A stretch of 64,000 bases of DNA from contig NZ_JANWTC010000005.1 of assembly GCF_024919295.1 (NCBI RefSeq), positions 62,001-126,000 of the forward strand, written 5' to 3'. Origin of the DNA: Corynebacterium lemuris. Lineage in GTDB: Bacteria > Actinomycetota > Actinomycetes > Mycobacteriales > Mycobacteriaceae. Positions 36,397 through 42,122 of the stretch are shown in pieces. How positions within the stretch are numbered: position 1 is the stretch's first letter; every line of letters begins with the position of its first letter. Below the pieces are notes generated by a model. The model was not told where the DNA came from and did not search any database. It was given only the letters and a program-made list of their open reading frames with translations. The translations under genes and the position numbers were made by a program.

Positions 36397-39099
36397 TCAG
36401 CTGCCGAAGCCGCCGGAACCGGGTTGTCCACCGGAACCGAAACCTCCGGAACCACCGGAGCCGAAGCCACCGCTACCGCCGGTGTTACCCGGCCCTCCGG
36501 AACCGAAGCCACCGCTACCGGGACCGGTCTGGCCGCTGCCGCCGAAGCCACCGAACCCGCCGCCACCGGAAGCAGAACCGGTGTTCCCGGTCCTGGTTCC
36601 GAAGGAGCCGCCGGCCGGAGTGGTGGGCGGTTCCGGTTCCGCCAGCTGCTCAGCAAGGACACCGGCCTGGGTCGGGGCATTCTGAGTGATGTCGTTGGTC
36701 AGTCCGGCGCTGTCCTCGACGGGAGTCCGGGCGAGCACCACCAGGTCCATCCGACCGGGATCACCGGGGCGGGCTGCGAGGAACCAGTTGTTCTGGACCG
36801 CGACCGGGAGGCGGGCGTGGCCCTTCTCCTGCTTGCCCTCGCCGCTGATGGAGGGAGTCTGGGAGACCAGGGCCACCGGCTCCGCGAAGGGGTTGAGCTG
36901 GAAGCTCTTGACCTTCACGGTGTAGCTGTCGGCGTTGAACTGCCGGCCGTTGTTGACGATCTGGTTCTGGCCGGCGGTGACCGGGTCGATCTCCGGGCGG
37001 GTCCGGCCCTGGTAGGTCAGCACCCCGTTCTCATATTCCACGGGGATCCGGATGGCCCCCATGCTGTCCTTCGGGATCTTCGCCGTGAACCAGCGGACGG
37101 CGTAGAGGATCAGCAGCGGGATCAGCAGGGACAACACCAGGGCAAGGACGAAGGCCGCCGCGAAGGTTCCCCGGTCGATGGGGACAGACAGATCGCCCTC
37201 GGCCGGGACGTCGGCGACGGTCTCGTTGGCACCCTCGAGGTTGGAGACAGCGATCGGCAGGGTGCCGGAGACGAACCCGTCCCGCAGTGAGTCGGTGCTC
37301 AGCTCCACCGGCAGCGTCGCCTGCTCATCCATCTGCAGGACCAGAGCGTTATCGGGGCTGTTGTACGTGCTGGCCACCGCGATATCCGAGACACCGTCCG
37401 GGAGAGTGGACGCGGCGATCCGGCTGTCGGTGGGGATCCAGACCCGGCCCGGCCCGGTGACGGGCACATCCACGGTGACGTTCTCCGCTTCGGCACGGAA
37501 GCGGACCGCACCGGGCAGCTGCGGCATGTCCCGCTGGGTCACGGTCAGCTGGGTGGTGTTGAGGATGGGACTGAGCAGGGTGCCCGGCGCGCCGCCCGCA
37601 CCGCGGGTGGTGATGGTGGTGCGGGCCTGCAGAGTGCCGATGGCCGGCAGCTGTCCGATGGCGTCGAGGGGGACCTCGAGTTCGCCGGCGGAGAAGTCGA
37701 CGCCCTCGGCGAGGAACACCTCTCCGGTTTCCGGTCGGGTGAAGCTGAGGTCGAGCAGCGCCTGACCCTCCAGGGGGCGGGTCTGTCCGTCGCGGTCGAC
37801 GAGCCGCAGGTTGAGGCGGTCGTCGTTACGCAGGTTGAGGCCACCGGTGGCCTCCCCGCCGGCGGAGGAGAAGACGACCTGCAGGTCGGGCTGGATCTCC
37901 ACGGAGTTGAAGACCCGGCCGTCGGCGGCCGCTTCGTCGAAACCCTGGAACTGCAGGGACCAGGTGCCGGCCCAGTCGCCGCCCTGTTTCAGGGTGAGGG
38001 TGCCGTCGGCCTGCTGCACAGGGTCGGTGGCCGCGTCCCAGGTGACATCAGCGGAAGGGAGTTCCCCGGTGCCGGTCTCGGCCAGGGTGATCGTCTCCCC
38101 GCCGGGGGCGGTCAGCACGAGGTGGGCGTCGGGGCCGAGGTCGTCCTTGGCGATGGCGGTGAACCGCACCGTGGAGATCGAGTTGTCCAGGGAGAACCGG
38201 AAGGGGTCGCCCGCACGGGTCTCGCCGGTGGCCTCGCCGCCGGTGGCCAGGGCCTCGCGGAAGGCGGCGAAGAGTCCGCCGACGTTGTCCGCGGTGAAGA
38301 ACGCACCGTTGGGCGGGAGCTGGCCGCACTGGCTGCCTGTGCCCTGGGTGATGCCCTGGAAGAGGGTGAAGTCGGAGGGGTTGTGCGGGGCGGACAGTCC
38401 GATGCCGATGTTGGTGATGTTGGCGCCGCGCAGCCGGTCCGCGACACCACCCGGGGTGCACAGTGCCGCCTCGGCGACACCCGCACCTTCGGCCGCGGTC
38501 AGGGCACCGTCGGTGAAGGTGACCACCATGCGGCAGGGATCTTCCGCACCGGAGCGGGCGAAGTCCTGGTAGGCACCATCCAGGGCCCGGGCGTAGTTGG
38601 TGTACTGCTCCTGTGTGCGGTCGGCGAAGGCGGCGATGAGGTCCTTGGTATCGCCTGCGGATCCCTCGTCGAGGACGGTCCACCCCCCGTAGTTCTCCGG
38701 GTCGGTGGCCCCGGACTTGTACTCCTGGCCGAAGCCCGCGACCCGGACGCGGGTCTCCAGGTCCCCGTCGCGTTGTTTGGCCACCAGTTCATCGATGAAG
38801 CTCTGGGCGGCAGGAACGCGGTGGTGCTCGACGTCCGCGCCGGGGGCGTCCGGGTTGACGGAACCGTCGCGGGCCTCGTGGATGAGGCTCTCGGTCTCGT
38901 CGATCATGATGATGACGTCGAGGGCGCCCTTGTCGGCGATGCACGCCCCGACATGGTTGAGGGAGGCCTGCCCGCCCACCGGCGCCGCTTCCTGCGCCAG
39001 GCCGGCCGAGGTGCCCAGTACACCGGTCAGACCGGCGGCCAGGCCGGCGGCCAGCATCCGCAGGGTGTTCCTCTTCATGCTGCTCTTCATCCGGCTCAC
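36397..39099 (-). CDS. secreted/membrane vWA protein with Gly/Phe-rich cytoplasmic tail
   Basis: 900 residues from a GTG at 39099 sharing GTGA with the upstream gene (an ATG at 39090 is also possible). A signal peptide ends near residue 35 (TSAGLAQEAAP). A vWA domain begins near residue 60 with the MIDAS motif DETES in DVIIMIDETES. Beta-rich extracytoplasmic domains follow, then a transmembrane helix at about 645-670 (FVLALVLSLLIPLLILYAV). The cytoplasmic part ends in about 70 residues of Gly/Ser/Phe repeats such as SGGFGSGGSGGFGSGG. It is predicted to span the envelope and present a vWA domain outside. Confidence 0.8.
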   Translation of the reverse strand: MSRMKSSMKRNTLRMLAAGLAAGLTGVLGTSAGLAQEAAPVGGQASLNHVGACIADKGALDVIIMIDETESLIHEARDGSVNPDAPGADVEHHRVPAAQSFIDELVAKQRDGDLETRVRVAGFGQEYKSGATDPENYGGWTVLDEGSAGDTKDLIAAFADRTQEQYTNYARALDGAYQDFARSGAEDPCRMVVTFTDGALTAAEGAGVAEAALCTPGGVADRLRGANITNIGIGLSAPHNPSDFTLFQGITQGTGSQCGQLPPNGAFFTADNVGGLFAAFREALATGGEATGETRAGDPFRFSLDNSISTVRFTAIAKDDLGPDAHLVLTAPGGETITLAETGTGELPSADVTWDAATDPVQQADGTLTLKQGGDWAGTWSLQFQGFDEAAADGRVFNSVEIQPDLQVVFSSAGGEATGGLNLRNDDRLNLRLVDRDGQTRPLEGQALLDLSFTRPETGEVFLAEGVDFSAGELEVPLDAIGQLPAIGTLQARTTITTRGAGGAPGTLLSPILNTTQLTVTQRDMPQLPGAVRFRAEAENVTVDVPVTGPGRVWIPTDSRIAASTLPDGVSDIAVASTYNSPDNALVLQMDEQATLPVELSTDSLRDGFVSGTLPIAVSNLEGANETVADVPAEGDLSVPIDRGTFAAAFVLALVLSLLIPLLILYAVRWFTAKIPKDSMGAIRIPVEYENGVLTYQGRTRPEIDPVTAGQNQIVNNGRQFNADSYTVKVKSFQLNPFAEPVALVSQTPSISGEGKQEKGHARLPVAVQNNWFLAARPGDPGRMDLVVLARTPVEDSAGLTNDITQNAPTQAGVLAEQLAEPEPPTTPAGGSFGTRTGNTGSASGGGGFGGFGGSGQTGPGSGGFGSGGPGNTGGSGGFGSGGSGGFGSGGQPGSGGFGS
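36408..36570 (-). repeat. tandem coding repeat for Gly/Phe-rich tail
   Basis: Short GC-rich units repeat within the 3' end of the vWA gene. An exact 18-bp unit, CCGAAGCCACCGCTACCG, occurs at 36461 and again at 36503, 42 bp apart. These encode GGSGGFGS-like blocks and could vary in copy number between strains. Confidence 0.7.
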
Positions 39100-39542
39100 A
39101 GCTTTCCCGCCCACTGGGCGATGTCGATGGCGGACCACAGCACGGCGACCGCCAGGACGGTGAAGGTCAGGCCTGCGACCATCTTCTTCCAGCCCACGCG
39201 GGTGAAGAAACCGGCCCCCTTCCGCCTGTTGACCTCCGTGAAGTACCAGCCCAGCAGCGAGATGCCGAGGACTCCGGCCAGGAACCAGGCGATGAAGGAC
39301 CATAGGGCCCAGCCGGAATCGGTGGCCACGAAACCACCGAAGGTGAGCATGGCGTTCAGGCCGATGCCCGCCAGTCCGAGAAGGAGGCTGGGGAGCAGGT
39401 GGAGGACGGGTTCCGAGCTCGCCTTCGTCGACCGGGAAGGGGTGGGTGCGGCGGAGAACTGACCTCCCGGGCCGGGGCCGGTGGAACCTCCCGGGGGGCC
39501 TCCGAACGAGCCTCCGGAATACGGAGTGAATCCTTGCGCCAT
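39096..39542 (-). CDS. three-helix membrane protein with Gly-rich N-terminus
   Basis: 148 residues from the ATG at 39542 (MAQGFTPYSGGSFGGPPGG), with GGAG 6 nt upstream; a longer frame lacks a ribosome site. About 40 Gly/Pro/Ser/Phe-rich residues are followed by three hydrophobic helices. It is the first gene of the nine-gene operon. Its Gly/Phe-rich N-terminus echoes the C-terminal tail of the next protein, so the two low-complexity regions may interact. No family recognised. Confidence 0.75.
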   Translation of the reverse strand: MAQGFTPYSGGSFGGPPGGSTGPGPGGQFSAAPTPSRSTKASSEPVLHLLPSLLLGLAGIGLNAMLTFGGFVATDSGWALWSFIAWFLAGVLGISLLGWYFTEVNRRKGAGFFTRVGWKKMVAGLTFTVLAVAVLWSAIDIAQWAGKL

Positions 39543-39640
39543 TGCTGCTCCAGCGTCATCTTGAGAGTGGGGGTGTTCTGATATCAGAGAGACTTTAGTT
39601 GGTCCACCCGGGGTCAGCACGATTCCGGCGGCACCGGAAC

Positions 39641-39646
39641 TAGACT
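39641..39646 (+). promoter_or_regulatory. -10 box of M20 peptidase gene (leaderless)
   Basis: TAGACT ends 8 nt before the ATG at 39655; there is no Shine-Dalgarno. Confidence 0.45.
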
Positions 39647-39654
39647 TTCACCCC

Positions 39655-41031
39655 ATGAGCATCTCCCCCAACGCCTCTGATATCAATCGTCTGCATAACC
39701 ATGTGGCAGGCCAGCGCGACCGGATCTTCGCCGATCTCGCCGCGCTCGTCTCCTTCAACTCCGTCCACGCCGAACCCGGTTGCGAGGCCGACAACGCCGC
39801 CGCGGCCGCCTGGGTCGAGGGCGCGCTCACGGAGCTGGGTCTGACGGTGACAACCCATCCCACGGTGGACGGTTCCACCGCCGTCATCGGCCGGCAGGAA
39901 CCGGCGGAGGGGATGCCCACCGTGCTCCTCTACTCCCACTACGACGTCGTGCCCGCCGGTGATCCGGCCCGCTGGACCGCCGATCCCTTCACCCTCACCG
40001 AGCGGGAGGGACGCTGGTACGGCCGCGGCGCCGCCGACTGCAAGGGCAACCTGGTGATGCACCTGGCTGCCCTGCGCGCTGTCGAGGCGGCCGGCGGTAC
40101 CGGACTGGGGTTGATCGTCCTGGTCGAGGGCTCCGAGGAGCGCGGCGGGGCGGGCCTGGAGGCCCTGCTTGCCGACGACCCCGAACTCTTCTGCGCCGAC
40201 GCCATCCTCATCGCCGACTCCGGCAACGTGGCCGTGGGTGTGCCCACCCTGACCACGATGCTGCGCGGTGGCGCGCAGCTGACCGTCACCGTGGACACTC
40301 TCCGGGCCCCGCAGCACTCCGGCCTGTTCGGCGGGGCGGCCCCGGATGCCGTCGCCGCCCTGGTCCGCATCCTCGACTCCCTGCGCGATGAGCACGGCCG
40401 CACCGTCATCGACGGCGTGGACTGCACCGGCACCTGGGTCGGTGAGCCCTATGACCGCGAAGAATTCCGCCGGGACGCCGGCATCCTCGACGGTGTGGAG
40501 ATCATGGGCACCGATGCAGATGCGCCCGCCGACATGGTCTGGGCCCGCCCCGCGGTGACCGTCACAGGTTTCACCTCCACCCCCGTGGCGGAGGCCGTCA
40601 ACGCGGTGCCGGCCACGGCCGCCGCGCAGCTCAACCTGCGCGTGCCGCCGGGGATGGACGCCGCGGACGTCGCGAAGCGGCTCGAGGAGCACCTGAAGAC
40701 CCACGCCCCCTGGGGTGCGCACGTCACCGTGGAGACCGGGGATGTGAACAACCCCTTCGCCACGGACACCAGCGGTCCCGCCCTCGCCACGCTGCGCGAC
40801 TGCCTTGCCGCCGCCTACGGCACGGAGCACACCACCACCGTCGGCTCCGGCGGCTCCATCCCGCTCACCCTCGCGCTGCGTGAGCAGTTCCCGGACGCCG
40901 AGATCGCACTGTTCGGCGTCGAGGAACCGCAGACCACCATCCACTCCCCCGATGAGTCCGTCTCCCCGGAGGAGATCAGCCGGGTCGCCACGGCGGAGGC
41001 CGCATTCCTGCAGGTCTGGGGCCGGGGATAA
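39655..41031 (+). CDS. M20 family metallopeptidase (dipeptidase)
   Basis: 458 residues. Zinc-site motifs of the M20/DapE/ArgE family are present: YSHYDVVPAG (H95), GRGAADCKGN (D128, the bridging Asp) and EGSEERGG (catalytic Glu 161 and 162). The dimerisation insert lies in the middle. It is likely a cytosolic di- or tripeptidase; exact substrate not readable. It is divergent from the GTPase operon. Confidence 0.88.
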   Translation: MSISPNASDINRLHNHVAGQRDRIFADLAALVSFNSVHAEPGCEADNAAAAAWVEGALTELGLTVTTHPTVDGSTAVIGRQEPAEGMPTVLLYSHYDVVPAGDPARWTADPFTLTEREGRWYGRGAADCKGNLVMHLAALRAVEAAGGTGLGLIVLVEGSEERGGAGLEALLADDPELFCADAILIADSGNVAVGVPTLTTMLRGGAQLTVTVDTLRAPQHSGLFGGAAPDAVAALVRILDSLRDEHGRTVIDGVDCTGTWVGEPYDREEFRRDAGILDGVEIMGTDADAPADMVWARPAVTVTGFTSTPVAEAVNAVPATAAAQLNLRVPPGMDAADVAKRLEEHLKTHAPWGAHVTVETGDVNNPFATDTSGPALATLRDCLAAAYGTEHTTTVGSGGSIPLTLALREQFPDAEIALFGVEEPQTTIHSPDESVSPEEISRVATAEAAFLQVWGRG

Positions 41032-41038
41032 ACCCGGC

Positions 41039-41068
41039 TTGTGCATCCGCCGTGATTGGAGTTACCCT
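41039..41068 (+). promoter_or_regulatory. promoter of leader peptide / structured leader RNA
   Basis: TTGTGC (41039-41044), an 18-nt spacer, then TACCCT (41063-41068). The predicted start is at or just before the GTG at 41075, so the leader peptide would be leaderless. Confidence 0.5.
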
Positions 41069-41074
41069 GTCGGT

Positions 41075-41134
41075 GTGACGTACAACATTGCTCTTCAGCG
41101 AGTAGCCGAGGCTACGAACCCCAGTGCGGGATAG
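41075..41134 (+). CDS. 19-residue leader peptide (candidate)
   Basis: GTG-initiated frame MTYNIALQRVAEATNPSAG ending in TAG at 41132. It begins 6 nt after a -10 box. It runs through the 5' arm of the long closing stem of the downstream RNA structure, so translating ribosomes would open that stem. It contains codons uncommon in this GC-rich genome in a row (CTT, CGA, GTA). It has no run of one amino acid, so the signal it might sense is unclear. Whether it is translated is inference. Confidence 0.4.
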   Translation: MTYNIALQRVAEATNPSAG

Positions 41135-41191
41135 GGACTGACTCCCCGCACCTGGGGTAGTAGTCGTTAAATCCTTCCCGTCGCTGAAGAG
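41091..41191 (+). ncRNA. structured leader RNA upstream of LeuA-domain-like gene
   Basis: The closing stem is CTCTTCAGCGA (41091-41101) with TCGCTGAAGAG (41181-41191), perfect over 11 bp. Inside are a hairpin GTAGC-CGAG-GCTAC (41103-41116) and a second arm CCCCAG-t-GCGGG with CCCGC-ac-CTGGGG (about 41119-41158). No T-tract follows. I match it to no known riboswitch class by consensus. It may act as a translational attenuator for the gene at 41242. Confidence 0.55.
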
Positions 41192-41241
41192 TCGGTCCAC
41201 TCAACCCAAACTTCTTTCTGAAGAACCCGAGGACCGTCATC

Positions 41242-41760
41242 ATGTTCCAGAACACCGCTTCCCTGACCGTCACCACCTACACCAGCACTGACACCGAGCA
41301 GGACCCCTTCAGCACCCGTTTCGGCAGCGATCACCGCCTGCCCCGTGGTCTGCGGGAAGAGTCCGCCGGCATGTCCTGGCCACTGTTCACCGCCACCTAC
41401 GCCCCCGCAGCCGAGATCCGCGTCACCCGCCTGGATGCCGTCCGCGGCCGCGGCGGCCGGCAGCACTACAGCGCCGAGCTGACCCGCACCTCCAAGACCA
41501 CCCAGCCTGTCACCGAGACCCGCGACATCACCGCCATGGGCCCGGCCTCCGCCGTCACCCACCTGCTGGCCGACGCCGGCCGGCACGTCGAGATCCTCTC
41601 CTTCCACCAGACCGAGATCTTCGAGGCAACCGTCACCTTCATCAAGGTCGCCCACCAGCACAACGAGAACCGTCAGTGCTGGGCCATCGGTTTCGGTCCG
41701 ACCCCGGATGCCTCCATCGCCTCCGCCCTGGCCTCCGGCGCCCAGCGCATCTACGGGTGA
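41242..41760 (+). CDS. stand-alone LeuA allosteric (regulatory)-domain-like protein
   Basis: 172 residues. The C-terminal 100 residues (SAELTRTSKTTQPVTETRDI, then GPASAVTHLLADAGRHVEIL and ASIASALASGAQRIYG) resemble the regulatory dimerisation domain of 2-isopropylmalate synthase. No TIM-barrel catalytic domain is present, and such small proteins are sometimes mislabelled homocitrate or isopropylmalate synthase in corynebacteria. GAGGA lies 8 nt before the ATG. It may bind leucine or a related ligand; this is inference. It is followed by a strong terminator. Confidence 0.6.
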   Translation: MFQNTASLTVTTYTSTDTEQDPFSTRFGSDHRLPRGLREESAGMSWPLFTATYAPAAEIRVTRLDAVRGRGGRQHYSAELTRTSKTTQPVTETRDITAMGPASAVTHLLADAGRHVEILSFHQTEIFEATVTFIKVAHQHNENRQCWAIGFGPTPDASIASALASGAQRIYG

Positions 41761-41788
41761 TGACCGCCCCGGCCCCACCCTTCCCCCA

Positions 41789-41825
41789 CGCGGAACCTGT
41801 CCCCGGGTTCCGCGTTCTTTTTCTG
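41789..41825 (+). terminator. intrinsic terminator after LeuA-domain-like gene
   Basis: CGCGGAACC and GGTTCCGCG, a perfect 9-bp stem with an 8-nt loop, followed by TTCTTTTTC. Confidence 0.85.
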
Positions 41826-42122
41826 CCCGGCGGGAGAAATGCAGGAGAGCGAATACATAACCGAGGTGCCCCCGCAGGTGAACGCAACGGCCCCATATAT
41901 ACAGTGATCGGTTAGACTGGTTTTTCGTTGGCCGCGCCGTCCTCGACGCCGCCTTAATCTTGGGTGTTTCTCAGTGCTCTCGTCTGCCCGCCATCACACC
42001 CGGCGGGGATTCGCGGAGATCTTACTGCCGCTGGGGGCAGCACGCACGTTGGCGACGACAACATCGGACCGCGGTTCTCGCTCTGTCCTGTCCGCCCACA
42101 TGCGAAGGGGAACAACGCAGAC
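41826..42122 (+). other. mrp operon upstream region and long 5' leader
   Basis: No gene is supported here. A -10 candidate TAGACT at 41913-41918 would give a 5' leader of about 200 nt before the mrpA GTG. A frame continues upstream of mrpA through this stretch, but it encodes no MrpA-like sequence. The leader has GC-rich complementary patches, but I could not settle one fold. Confidence 0.45.

Noticed and set aside
36400-36600. Short repeats considered as a CRISPR array
   Set aside because: The repeats are in frame, irregular and encode Gly/Ser/Phe; there are no unique spacers and no cas genes.
41964-42122. N-terminal extension of mrpA from an ATG at 41964
   Set aside because: The extra 53 residues are not hydrophobic or MrpA-like, and the transcription signal and AAGGGGA point to the GTG at 42123.
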